Positions 35,321 to 43,704 of a stretch of 64,000 nucleotides of DNA are shown one piece after another; the stretch's first letter is position 1, and every line of letters begins with the position of its first letter. Under the pieces are notes generated by a model. It worked only from the letters and a program-made list of their open reading frames with translations. It searched no databases and was not told the origin of the DNA. The position numbers were made by a program, and so were the translations under genes. Origin of the DNA: ELB16-189 sp018266435 (GTDB lineage: Bacteria; Bacteroidota; Bacteroidia; Cytophagales; Cyclobacteriaceae); assembly GCA_030123525.1 (NCBI GenBank), contig CP126125.1, positions 2,170,001 through 2,234,000 on the forward strand. The letters are read 5' to 3'.

Positions 35321-35662
35321 TTATACAGTAACTGTTGTTTTTTTTCTGATCATTTCAGTAGAATGCACCAGGTCGTCCCACGTTTCGGTGAGGCCTTGCA
35401 AAAATTTTTCACCCACAGAAGTGAGCTTATAATATTTTCTGGGAGGGCCGGATTTAGACTCCACCCATTTGTACTCAAGCAGGCCCGAATTTTTTAACCG
35501 GGTGAGCAGTGGATACAGGGTACCTTCTACCACAATCATTTTGGCCGAGGTGAGTTCATCGAGCATGTCAGAAGCATATGTTTCGCCCCGGGCAATGATG
35601 TGCAGAATGCAGTATTCTAAAATTCCTTTCCGCATTTGCACCTGCGTGTTTTCAAGGTTCAT
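35321..35662 (-). CDS. PadR family transcription regulator
   Basis: 113 residues with a winged-helix fold: Q-M-R-K-G-I-L-E-Y-C-I-L-H-I-I, then S-D-M-L-D-E-L and G-T-L-Y-P-L-L-T-R-L, Y-K-W-V-E-S and R-K-Y-Y-K-L-T, which is the PadR pattern. It is the short form lacking most of the C-terminal dimer helices. PadR with PspC in one operon is a known Bacteroidota and Firmicutes arrangement, and the regulator is likely to repress its own operon. Confidence 0.93.
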   Translation of the reverse strand: MNLENTQVQMRKGILEYCILHIIARGETYASDMLDELTSAKMIVVEGTLYPLLTRLKNSGLLEYKWVESKSGPPRKYYKLTSVGEKFLQGLTETWDDLVHSTEMIRKKTTVTV

Positions 35663-35698
35663 AAGTGGTGGTTAAGACTAATTATTTTCTTATACGGT

Positions 35699-35725
35699 AA
35701 AGTACTATGTATAGCCAAGTACTTT
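35699..35725. promoter_or_regulatory. Candidate PadR operator
   Basis: AAAGTACT (35699-35706) and AGTACTTT (35718-35725) form a perfect 8-bp inverted repeat with 11 bp between, 37-63 bp upstream of the PadR start. A self-repressing PadR site is the simplest reading. Confidence 0.5.
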
Positions 35726-35779
35726 GTGGGTATTTTCACGAATAAAATGTAATTCATTGATTATCAGTATTATTATTTT

Positions 35780-37117
35780 TTAAAATTTCAATGTAAACAC
35801 AGTCTTCACCTCGGGTTCTGATTCTACCGTGAGTGAGCCATTGTGCATTTGCATGATCTGTCGTGAAAGTGCCAGACCAATGCCCGACCCTGTTTTTTTT
35901 GTGGTGAAGAAGGGCACAAAAATTCGATTGATCGCTTCGGGAATGATGCCGGGGCCATTGTCAATAACTTCAATAATTATATTAGTGCCATTGTATTTTC
36001 CGCTCAGTTCAATTTTTCCGTTTTCTGTTTGAGCCAGCGATTCCATGGCGTTCTTTAATAAATTGATCAGCACCTGTTCAATCATTTCGGCATCGGCCTG
36101 AATGGTCAGGTATTCTGAGTCACAGGAAGTACTGAATTGGATGGTTGTTTTTTTCAGTTCTTGCTTCATCAGTTGTGCGGTGTGGTCGATCAGTTTTTTG
36201 AGTAATACCGTTTTAATATTGGGCTGTGGCAGAGACGTGTACTCGCGATAGGCATCAATGAATTTAATCAGTCCTTTGCTGCGGTTTTCTATAGTATTCA
36301 GTCCTTCCTTTAAATCTTCTGCGGCTTCGGTCTTTAGCTCGTAGGTATTTTCTTTTTTGATCATCTCATGGTCTAGTATTTCGCGCAGGGTAGAGGTGAG
36401 CGAAGAGATGGGTGTAATGGAGTTCATGATTTCATGGCGCAGCACGCGTGTTAAATTTTGCCAAGCTTCCAGTTCTTGCCGCTGCAGTTCAGTTTGAATG
36501 TTTTGCAGGGTTACCAGTTTAATCAGGCTTCCGCGAATGCGCAATTCGGTGGCTTGTAATGTCAATAAAAAATCATTGGTTTTGTAAAGTGTACTTTTTC
36601 CGCTCTCCACTTCCATCAAGGCCAAATACAGTTTTTTATTTTTGGCCGAGAGGTCGTGGATGTTTTTTAAATGAGCTTCATCCATAAACCGCTTGGCATT
36701 GGCATTCATTAACTGCACATTGCCCTCGGCATCAAAAGAAATAATACCGGTGCGCACTTGTTGCACAATGGTGTTGAGGTACTGCCAGTTTTCTTCTTTC
36801 TCTGACCGGGCTTTGCGAAAAGCTTCAAACACTTCATTGAAGGCTTCATTTAGATCTTTGAAACTTTTGCCCAGCTTATTATCAGCCGTGAACCCGGAAA
36901 CAAAATCAGAATACCGGACGGATTCCAGAAAACGTGTAAGCTTGCGGTTGGTTTGAGTAGTGAAGCGGTATAACTCAAATAACTGTATAATAAGTATAAA
37001 AAAGTTTAGCACGGCCGCAAACACCATGTTGGGATTTGAGAGCATGAAAACAAAAAGGGCCAGGGCGGCACCCAATAGTACAACCCGGATTAATATTCGT
37101 ATGCGAAAGTCTTTCAT
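35780..37117 (-). CDS. NtrB-type sensor histidine kinase
   Basis: 445 residues. Two N-terminal membrane helices (about 9-26 and 31-50) with almost no periplasmic loop, a PAS-like domain (about 108-205: W-Q-Y-L-N-T-I-V-Q-Q-V-R-T-G-I-I-S-F-D), a HisKA H-box R-V-L-R-H-E-I-M-N-S with His228, and a HATPase domain with N-L-L-K-N-A-M-E-S, G-P-G-I and G-S-G-I-G-L-A-L-S. The missing periplasmic domain suggests it senses a membrane or cytoplasmic cue. It follows the NtrC-type regulator by 50 bp on the same strand. Confidence 0.92.
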   Translation of the reverse strand: MKDFRIRILIRVVLLGAALALFVFMLSNPNMVFAAVLNFFILIIQLFELYRFTTQTNRKLTRFLESVRYSDFVSGFTADNKLGKSFKDLNEAFNEVFEAFRKARSEKEENWQYLNTIVQQVRTGIISFDAEGNVQLMNANAKRFMDEAHLKNIHDLSAKNKKLYLALMEVESGKSTLYKTNDFLLTLQATELRIRGSLIKLVTLQNIQTELQRQELEAWQNLTRVLRHEIMNSITPISSLTSTLREILDHEMIKKENTYELKTEAAEDLKEGLNTIENRSKGLIKFIDAYREYTSLPQPNIKTVLLKKLIDHTAQLMKQELKKTTIQFSTSCDSEYLTIQADAEMIEQVLINLLKNAMESLAQTENGKIELSGKYNGTNIIIEVIDNGPGIIPEAINRIFVPFFTTKKTGSGIGLALSRQIMQMHNGSLTVESEPEVKTVFTLKF

Positions 37118-37167
37118 GCTTACTCTATAATTTCTTTGTTCATAGCCGCTATTGACGCATGGCTATT

Positions 37168-38553
37168 TTAAAGTCCATGTTTTTCTAATCTTCGGTATAA
37201 TGAGGAGCGGGTTAGTCCCAGTTCGGTAGCAGCCTGCGTGATGTTGCCATTGTATTTCTTTAATACTTTTCGAATCAGCAGCTTCTCTACCTCTTCAAGG
37301 TTGAATGCTTCCAGGCTGAGCCCTGCATCATTTTCTTTTGAAGCAGTAGCATTCAAATTAAAATCTTCCGGTTGTAAAACGGAGGTTGAACTCATGATCA
37401 CCGCCCGCTCCAACGAATGTTGCAGTTCTCGAATGTTGCCCGGCCAGGTATGTTTGTTCATGCGGATAAGAGCGGCATCGCTGATCTTGGAAATATTTTT
37501 TCCATACCTGGTATTGTATATTTTTAAAAAATAGTGTGCAAGCAGTGGAATATCTTCCGGCCGTTCGCGCAAAGGCGGGATTTCAATCTCGATGGTGTTG
37601 ATTCGGTACAGCAGGTCTTGTCTGAATTTATTTTCCTTTACCATCTCATAGAGCGGCAGATTGGTGGCACAGATCAGTCGGATATTTATAGATACCTCTT
37701 TGTTGGCACCTACCCGGCTCACTTTTCTGTTTTGCAAGGCGGTGAGCAGCTTGGCTTGCAGAGACATGGATAAATTTCCGATTTCATCCAGAAATAAAGT
37801 TCCGTTGTTGGCCAGTTCAAACCGGCCCATCCGGTCTTCTTTTGCATCAGTGAAGGCACCTTTTTTGTGGCCGAAGAGTTCACTTTCAAAAAGCGTTTCG
37901 GTTACTGAACCTAAATCAACGGCCACGAACGACTCATTTTTTCGTGGCGAATTCCGGTGGATAGCCCGTGCGATGAGTTCTTTTCCTGTTCCGTTTTCGC
38001 CTAAGATCAATACATTGGCATCTGTTTGGGCTACGCGTTCTACGGTTTGAAAAATTTTCTGCATCGCCCGGCTCTGGCCGATGATGTCGCTGAATTTTTC
38101 GTTGAGGGCCTGATTGATTTCCTGGTTTTTTATTTTCAGGGTTTCTACTTCATCACGTGTTTCACGCAGGCGCATAGACGAAAAAAGAGTGGCCAACAGT
38201 TTTTCGTTTTCCCACGGTTTTAGCACAAAATCAGTTGCACCTGCTTTGATAGCCTTTACTGCCATTTGCACATCGCCATACGCGGTGATTAAGACTACAA
38301 CGGCCAATGGGTCAAGGTCTAGAATTTTCTGTAGCCAGTAATACCCCTCGCTGCCGCTACTCACGTCTTTGGTAAAATTCATATCAAGCAAAATCACATC
38401 GTAGTCCTCATGGGCCATCAGCGTGGGGATGCTCTCCGGGTTTTTTTCAACATCGACTTGAGCAAAGTGTCGTTTTAAAAAAATCTTGGCCGCTTTTAAT
38501 AGGTCCTCGTTGTCGTCAACGATTAATAGTTTTCCGTGTCTTTGTTCGTTCAT
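37168..38553 (-). CDS. NtrC-type sigma-54-dependent response regulator
   Basis: 461 residues. Receiver domain with acidic pair V-D-D and phospho-acceptor Asp57 (V-I-L-L-D-M-N-F); AAA+ domain with Walker A G-E-N-G-T-G-K-E (185-192), sigma-54 contact loop G-A-F-T-D-A (232-237) in place of GAFTGA, Walker B L-F-L-D-E-I-G and arginine-finger region R-Q-D-L-L-Y-R-I-N; and a Fis-type HTH at the C-terminus (about 440-461). It should activate sigma-54 promoters, the nearest of which is the divergent efflux promoter. The adjacent kinase is its partner. Confidence 0.95.
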   Translation of the reverse strand: MNEQRHGKLLIVDDNEDLLKAAKIFLKRHFAQVDVEKNPESIPTLMAHEDYDVILLDMNFTKDVSSGSEGYYWLQKILDLDPLAVVVLITAYGDVQMAVKAIKAGATDFVLKPWENEKLLATLFSSMRLRETRDEVETLKIKNQEINQALNEKFSDIIGQSRAMQKIFQTVERVAQTDANVLILGENGTGKELIARAIHRNSPRKNESFVAVDLGSVTETLFESELFGHKKGAFTDAKEDRMGRFELANNGTLFLDEIGNLSMSLQAKLLTALQNRKVSRVGANKEVSINIRLICATNLPLYEMVKENKFRQDLLYRINTIEIEIPPLRERPEDIPLLAHYFLKIYNTRYGKNISKISDAALIRMNKHTWPGNIRELQHSLERAVIMSSTSVLQPEDFNLNATASKENDAGLSLEAFNLEEVEKLLIRKVLKKYNGNITQAATELGLTRSSLYRRLEKHGL

Positions 38554-38717
38554 GCCTTTAATTTGAAAGTGAGATTATTTGAGAACAAGATTTGAATTGA
38601 TGGATGAGTGAATTCCATTTTCAAATTTTCAATTCATTTCATCAATATTAATACCGCAGAAATTAAGGCCATTTCTGAACTAATTCCCTCACTTTACTCT
38701 TAAAATTATAAAAAATA

Positions 38718-38733
38718 TGTCCGCATGCGGACA
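38718..38733. promoter_or_regulatory. Perfect 16-bp palindrome, candidate activator site
   Basis: TGTCCGCATGCGGACA is a full palindrome in an AT-rich region. It lies about 105 bp upstream of the transcription start expected from the sigma-54-like element, within the usual range of enhancer sites for NtrC-type proteins. Confidence 0.6.
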
Positions 38734-38803
38734 GATTCGTTCATATTTGAACTTTAAAGAAATAACTAAACCTGAAATAAAGCTTAAAACGCCAGTAAAT
38801 GGA

Positions 38804-38820
38804 TTGGCACATAACTTGGC
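38804..38820 (+). promoter_or_regulatory. Sigma-54-like -24/-12 promoter
   Basis: TTGGCACATAACTTGGC matches the consensus YTGGCAC-N5-TTGC except that the -12 element reads TTGG. The GG and the -12 G are ten bases apart, the required spacing. The expected start of transcription is near 38831, 29 bp before the adaptor ATG. Confidence 0.6.
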
Positions 38821-38859
38821 TACGGTTGAGCAACGAAAAATTAATCACGTATTGTATTC

Positions 38860-40116
38860 ATGGACAAGAAAATTGAGAAGAGAAGATTTACGGTTAAGAA
38901 AGTGCTGATGTACTCAGGTGTTACGGCACTGGTTGTATTCATCGCCTATCAATTTATTTTTGCCGATCGCAGGTCAAAACTAAAAACCGACAAAGATAAA
39001 ATTACCATTGCCGAAGTGAAGAAGGGGTTGTTTAAAGAATACATACCACAAACCGGAACAGTTGAGCCGGCACGTACGGTTTACCTCGATGCTATTGAGG
39101 GGGGTAACATCAAAAGAATTTATAAAGAAAGCGGGGCCATGCTAAAGAAAGGCGATGTGATTATGGACCTGAGCAACCTTAACCGAGAACTTTCGGTGCT
39201 TAGCCAGGAAGCCACGTTAAATGAAAGCATCAACCGTGCCCGCGATACCCGGTTAAACATCACTAAAAATGATTTAGATCAACGTCAACAACTGGCCCTG
39301 ATTGATAACCAATTGGCCATTCTTGGCCCGCAGTATCAGCGTCAGAAAAAATTATTTGAGAAAAAACTGATTGCCAGACAAGATTTTGAGAAAACAGAAG
39401 CTGATTATAAATACAATGTTGAGCGCAGGCGAATTACCTATGAGGTATATCGAACAGACTCCATCAACCGCATAGAACAAATCAAAGATCTCAACACTTC
39501 ACTTCAGCGAATGATGCTCAACCTCGATGGATTAGGAAAAATACTGGATAACCTGTCCATCAAGTCACCTATTGACGGGCAACTCACCACCACGGCACAC
39601 TGGGAAATCGGCCAGGCTGTTAACACCGCACAGCGCGTGGGGCAAATTGATATTGTGGGCAGTTATAAAGTGCGTGTTCCCATTGATGAGTTGTACTTGC
39701 CCAAAATTTCAGTTGGGCTTCCCGCCTCAACCGAGTTTGATAACAAAACATATAACCTCGAGATTAAATACATTTATCCCAACATAGTGAATGGCCGATT
39801 TGAAGTGGATATGGAATTTACCGGTGAAACCCCGCAGGGCATACGCAGAGGGCAATCACTTCGGCTGAGGATTGAATTAGGCCAGCCTTCGCAGGAACTG
39901 TTACTGCCCATGGGCGGGTTCTACAAAGACACCGGAGGCAATTGGATATTTATCTTGGATGAAAGCGGAACCCGTGCCGTGAAAAAAGAAATTAAGTTAG
40001 GTCGCAAAATGGGCTCCGAGTATTTTGAGGTATTGGAAGGATTGAAACCCGGAGACAAAGTGATCACATCATCGTATGAAAATTTTGGTGATAACGAAGT
40101 ACTGATATTAAACTGA
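38860..40116 (+). CDS. HlyD/MacA-like periplasmic adaptor
   Basis: 418 residues with an N-terminal membrane helix (about 17-35), a biotinyl-lipoyl-like start (I-P-Q-T-G-T-V-E-P-A-R-T-V-Y-L-D-A), a long coiled coil (about 105-230), and a second half-motif L-S-I-K-S-P-I-D-G-Q-L, then beta-barrel and membrane-proximal domains. It links an inner-membrane ABC pump to an outer-membrane channel. The ABC ATPase and FtsX permease follow. No tolC gene is in this group; the one at 45.7 kb has its own RND pump. The ATG at 38860 is placed well after the sigma-54-like promoter. Confidence 0.9.
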   Translation: MDKKIEKRRFTVKKVLMYSGVTALVVFIAYQFIFADRRSKLKTDKDKITIAEVKKGLFKEYIPQTGTVEPARTVYLDAIEGGNIKRIYKESGAMLKKGDVIMDLSNLNRELSVLSQEATLNESINRARDTRLNITKNDLDQRQQLALIDNQLAILGPQYQRQKKLFEKKLIARQDFEKTEADYKYNVERRRITYEVYRTDSINRIEQIKDLNTSLQRMMLNLDGLGKILDNLSIKSPIDGQLTTTAHWEIGQAVNTAQRVGQIDIVGSYKVRVPIDELYLPKISVGLPASTEFDNKTYNLEIKYIYPNIVNGRFEVDMEFTGETPQGIRRGQSLRLRIELGQPSQELLLPMGGFYKDTGGNWIFILDESGTRAVKKEIKLGRKMGSEYFEVLEGLKPGDKVITSSYENFGDNEVLILN

Positions 40117-40265
40117 AGTAACTAAAACATGAAATAGTTGAAACCTGAGGCAAATTTTTTATGCAAGTGTGCAACTAAATGTAAACGCATACCGTCTTAT
40201 AAATTGTTTTCAAAAATGTAACTAATCCAAATTAACCAAGTATTGATCATTAAATCCCATAAACT

Positions 40266-40955
40266 ATGATACGATTAAAAAACCTTGAAAAAGTCTATAC
40301 CACCGAAGAAGTAGAGACCACCGCACTCAACAGCATCAATCTTGAAATAAAAGATGGCGAATTCGTAGCGATCATGGGGCCATCGGGTTGTGGTAAATCA
40401 ACGCTGCTGAATATCCTCGGCTTGCTGGATAATCCTTCTGGTGGCGAATATTTTTTTGGCGAACATGAAGTATCAAAATATTCTGAGCGTCAGCGCGCCC
40501 AACTACGCAAAGGTTCGATCGGCTTCGTATTTCAGAGTTTCAACCTGATTGATGAACTCACAGTATTCGAAAATGTTGAACTCCCCCTGCTCTACATGAA
40601 AGTGCCTTCAGACGAACGCAAGAAAAGAGTGGAAGAAGTACTGGAACGCATGAACATCATGCATCGCAGAAATCACTTTCCACAACAACTTTCGGGCGGA
40701 CAACAACAACGTGTAGCGATCTCACGTGCCATCGTGGCCAAACCCAAAGTAATCCTAGCTGACGAGCCGACCGGAAACTTAGACTCGGCCAATGGCGAAG
40801 AAGTGATGAAACTGCTTTCGCAATTGAATGAAGAGGGTACCACCATTTTAATGGTAACGCACTCGCCTTACGATGCCAACTATGCTCACCGCATTGTCAA
40901 TTTGTTTGATGGTAAGATTGTAACTGAAAATATCAAAGAACATTTTCACATCTGA
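40266..40955 (+). CDS. MacB/LolD-type ABC transporter ATPase
   Basis: 229 residues. Walker A G-P-S-G-C-G-K-S-T, Q-loop F-V-F-Q-S-F, signature L-S-G-G-Q-Q-Q-R, Walker B V-I-L-A-D-E-P-T-G-N-L-D and the H-loop V-T-H-S-P are all present. The I-D-E-L-T-V-F-E-N-V-E-L-P-L motif marks the MacB/LolD class, which powers mechanotransmission rather than substrate transport through the membrane. It is the ATPase for the FtsX permease 271 bp downstream, although a terminator lies between. Confidence 0.95.
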   Translation: MIRLKNLEKVYTTEEVETTALNSINLEIKDGEFVAIMGPSGCGKSTLLNILGLLDNPSGGEYFFGEHEVSKYSERQRAQLRKGSIGFVFQSFNLIDELTVFENVELPLLYMKVPSDERKKRVEEVLERMNIMHRRNHFPQQLSGGQQQRVAISRAIVAKPKVILADEPTGNLDSANGEEVMKLLSQLNEEGTTILMVTHSPYDANYAHRIVNLFDGKIVTENIKEHFHI

Positions 40956-41036
40956 TCAGAATAGAAAGCGTTATCGGATTGATAAATTTCTGTTGACACG
41001 CAAATTCATTATAATTTAGGTTTTAGGTTAAGGAGA

Positions 41037-41069
41037 CAAGCCCCGCCCTGATGCGGGGTTTGTTTTTTT
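41037..41069 (+). terminator. Rho-independent terminator
   Basis: CAAGCCCCGC (41037-41046) pairs with GCGGGGTTTG (41053-41062) around a 6-nt loop and is followed by seven T residues. It ends the adaptor/ATPase transcript before the permease. Confidence 0.88.
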
Positions 41070-41081
41070 ACTGATATAAAC

Positions 41082-41099
41082 TGAACACATAACTGTTCA
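41082..41099. promoter_or_regulatory. Inverted repeat upstream of the permease
   Basis: TGAACA-CATAAC-TGTTCA, with a third TGTTC half at 41111-41115. It lies about 85-105 bp before the expected start of the second sigma-54-like promoter. It does not match the palindrome at 38718 base for base. Confidence 0.4.
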
Positions 41100-41158
41100 T
41101 AGACGCACACTGTTCGGTTGCCATGTTGTAAATGGTATAATAAATAGCGCATTTTTTT

Positions 41159-41174
41159 CGGCATATTTATTGGC
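41159..41174 (+). promoter_or_regulatory. Second sigma-54-like promoter
   Basis: CGGCATATTTATTGGC has GG and the -12 G ten bases apart and the same unusual TTGG -12 form as the site at 38804. The -24 element is weaker (CGGCAT). It lies 53 bp before the permease ATG. Confidence 0.4.
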
Positions 41175-41226
41175 ATACCGATGCAACCTATGTAGTTGTT
41201 TAACGTCTTATCTGAAATTTAAACCC

Positions 41227-43632
41227 ATGCTGAAAAATTATTTCAACATCGCCATCCGCAATATTCTGAAGAGAAAATTCTTCGCCTCGATTAATATCCT
41301 GGGGATGACCATAGGCACTACCGCATGCTTACTCATTACCCTATACATTATTAACGAATTCACGTATGATAAATTCCATAGAAATGCCGACCGTATTTAC
41401 CAGGTTGATTTGCACGGAAAAATGGGAGGGCAAGACATACGTACAACTACTACTTGCGCACCTATGTCGGCTGCACTATTAACTGACATTCCTGAAGTGG
41501 AATCTTCTCTTCGTATTGATAATTTTGGCCGGTCTGCTTTTCGGAATGGAGATAAAATTTTTCTGGAAGAGAAAGTTTTTTATACCGATAGCAATTTCTT
41601 TCATTTTTTTTCATTCAAACTGATTTCAGGCAACCCCTCAACGGCACTGAAAGACCCCAATTCAATTGTGCTTACCGAAAAGCTGACCAAAAAATATTTT
41701 GGTGATGAGAATCCACTGGAAAAAATCATAACAATTGGCAACGACAAAAAAACATATAAAGTGACGGGAGTGTCTGCCGATTGCCCGGGCAATTCTCATT
41801 TTATTTATAATGCCCTCATTTCCGCTTCTTCGGCTGAGCATTTAAAATCGACAGAGTGGCTCAACAACGGCTTGTACACCTATTTTATGTTGCGACCGGG
41901 CGTGCAGGTTTCATCAGTAGAGAGTAAGTTTGAAGGCCTGGTAGAGAAATACGTTGGCCCGGAGGTACAACGATTTATGGGTACCAGTTTGCAGGATCTT
42001 CGCAAAGCAGGCGGGGCATACGGATATTACACAACAAAAATTACCGATATTCATTTGCGTTCTACATCGCAAGGAGATCTTGAGCCGGGTGGAAGCATGA
42101 TGTACATTTATTTTTTTGGAGGCATCGGTATTTTCATCATTGTCATCGCCTGTATTAATTTCATGAATATGTCTACGGCACAGTCAGCCGGGCGAGCCAA
42201 AGAAGTAGGCTTGCGCAAAACACTGGGCTCGCTTCGCGGGCAAATGATCGCCCAGTTTCTTTCAGAGTCAATGTTATACAGCTTGACCGCAATCATTTTA
42301 TCCCTGGGTTTGTGCTATTTGCTTTTGCCTTCATTCAACTCGCTTTCGGGCAAGGAACTGGCGTTTAAAAATTTACTTGATCCCATTTTTATAAGTGGAA
42401 TACTTGTATTGCTGATTTTCGTTGGACTGATGGCCGGAAGCTATCCTGCTTTTTACCTTACTTCGTTTAATACGGTAGAGGTGCTGAAAGGAAAGGTTCG
42501 CGCTGGGTTCAAGAGCAAAGGTATCCGCAGTGCGTTGGTAGTTTTTCAGTTTGCCATCTCAATTTTCCTAATCATTTTCACCTCGGTGGTGTACAATCAA
42601 ATTCAGTTCATGCAGGAAAAGCAGATGGGCATAGATAAAAAAAATGTGATGGTGATTCATAACATGGATAAGTTAGGGTCGAACAAACAGGTATTTAAAA
42701 ATACCTTGTCACAACTGGCGGGTATTTCAAAGCTGAGTTTTACCAACAATTATTTTCCCGGAGTAGATAATACCACCGTAGTACGGTCGGGGCATTCGGA
42801 GCAAGATCATATTTCAGGCATTTACTATGCCGATGCTGATCATCAGGAAGTATTGAAATTTGAAATGAAAGAAGGTCGTTATTTTTCGCGTGATTTTCCG
42901 GCCGACTCTACAGCCGTAGTCATCAATGAAGCAGCTGCCAAAGAATTTGGATTTGAAAAAGCGGAAGGCGAGGAGGTACTTTATAATAATGGTGATTCAG
43001 TATTTCATCATTACCATGTCATCGGCATAGTAAAAGATTTTAATTTTGAAACCTACCGCGACAAGGTGAGACCCTTGGCTGTTTTTCTTACCAAGAGTTC
43101 AAGAAACCTGCTTGTACGTTACGAAGGTAACGCACAAGCAGCCGTAGAAAATGCTACCAAACTTTGGAAACAATATGCCAACAGCGAACCGATTGAATAT
43201 ACATTCATGGATGAAAATTTCGACAAACTTTTCAGGGCCGAGCAACGCATGAGCAAAATCTTCAGTGTGTTTTCAGGTATGGCTATTTTTATTGCTTGCC
43301 TGGGGTTGTTTGCATTGGCAGCATTTACTGCAGAGCAACGTACCAAAGAAATTGGCATCCGCAAGGTGATGGGGGCCACGGTGTCATCATTATCAATGGG
43401 ATTGGCCAAAGAATTTATTATTCTCGTAGTCATTGCATTTATTCCGGCAGCAGTTATTGGGTGGTGGGTATCTTCACAGTGGCTGGGTGGCTTTGCGTAC
43501 CGCACGGAAATCAACCCCATCATATTTATAGTGGCGGGTTTGGCAGCAGTGGCTATTGCCTGGATTACCGTGGGCTATCAATCTGTCAAAGCAGCACGAG
43601 CTAATCCGGTAGATTCGCTTCGCTATGAATAG
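41227..43632 (+). CDS. FtsX/MacB-like ABC transporter permease
   Basis: 801 residues from the ATG at 41227; the ORF from 41170 adds 19 unlikely residues that overlap the promoter. One N-terminal helix (about 22-42), a periplasmic MacB_PCD domain (about 45-265), three FtsX helices (about 283-420), a second periplasmic MacB_PCD-like domain (about 445-650) and three more FtsX helices at the end (about 670-790). This is the double-FtsX layout common in Bacteroidota. Signature segments are F-M-N-M-S-T-A-Q-S-A-G-R-A-K-E-V-G-L-R-K and Q-R-T-K-E-I-G-I-R-K-V-M-G-A-T. It probably exports a toxic compound or peptide with the upstream ATPase and adaptor. Confidence 0.93.
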   Translation: MLKNYFNIAIRNILKRKFFASINILGMTIGTTACLLITLYIINEFTYDKFHRNADRIYQVDLHGKMGGQDIRTTTTCAPMSAALLTDIPEVESSLRIDNFGRSAFRNGDKIFLEEKVFYTDSNFFHFFSFKLISGNPSTALKDPNSIVLTEKLTKKYFGDENPLEKIITIGNDKKTYKVTGVSADCPGNSHFIYNALISASSAEHLKSTEWLNNGLYTYFMLRPGVQVSSVESKFEGLVEKYVGPEVQRFMGTSLQDLRKAGGAYGYYTTKITDIHLRSTSQGDLEPGGSMMYIYFFGGIGIFIIVIACINFMNMSTAQSAGRAKEVGLRKTLGSLRGQMIAQFLSESMLYSLTAIILSLGLCYLLLPSFNSLSGKELAFKNLLDPIFISGILVLLIFVGLMAGSYPAFYLTSFNTVEVLKGKVRAGFKSKGIRSALVVFQFAISIFLIIFTSVVYNQIQFMQEKQMGIDKKNVMVIHNMDKLGSNKQVFKNTLSQLAGISKLSFTNNYFPGVDNTTVVRSGHSEQDHISGIYYADADHQEVLKFEMKEGRYFSRDFPADSTAVVINEAAAKEFGFEKAEGEEVLYNNGDSVFHHYHVIGIVKDFNFETYRDKVRPLAVFLTKSSRNLLVRYEGNAQAAVENATKLWKQYANSEPIEYTFMDENFDKLFRAEQRMSKIFSVFSGMAIFIACLGLFALAAFTAEQRTKEIGIRKVMGATVSSLSMGLAKEFIILVVIAFIPAAVIGWWVSSQWLGGFAYRTEINPIIFIVAGLAAVAIAWITVGYQSVKAARANPVDSLRYE

Positions 43633-43704
43633 CTGCGCTGATTTATAAAAATCTCACTCACAAAATGAAAGTCTTTCATTATCTTATAGACTTTATTTTT
43701 TGCT

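Larger units (their letters stand above)
38554..38859. other. Divergent control region, 306 bp
   Basis: Lies between the NtrC-type gene and the adaptor gene. It contains a perfect palindrome (38718-38733) and a sigma-54-like promoter (38804-38820). The left part is AT-rich and should hold the promoter of the regulator. I see no hairpin or ORF with support. Confidence 0.6.

Noticed and set aside
37661..38050. Plus-strand ORF of 129 codons
   Set aside because: Antisense to the AAA+ domain of the NtrC-type gene, with no family and no upstream signals.
38717..38908. Plus-strand 63-codon ORF starting in the palindrome
   Set aside because: It overlaps the palindrome, the sigma-54-like promoter and the adaptor start in another frame, with no credible product.
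40130..40180. Possible third sigma-54 site (AGGCA…TATGCAA) before the ABC ATPase
   Set aside because: GG and GC are twelve bases apart rather than ten, so the spacing does not fit. The ATPase is more likely transcribed from the adaptor promoter.
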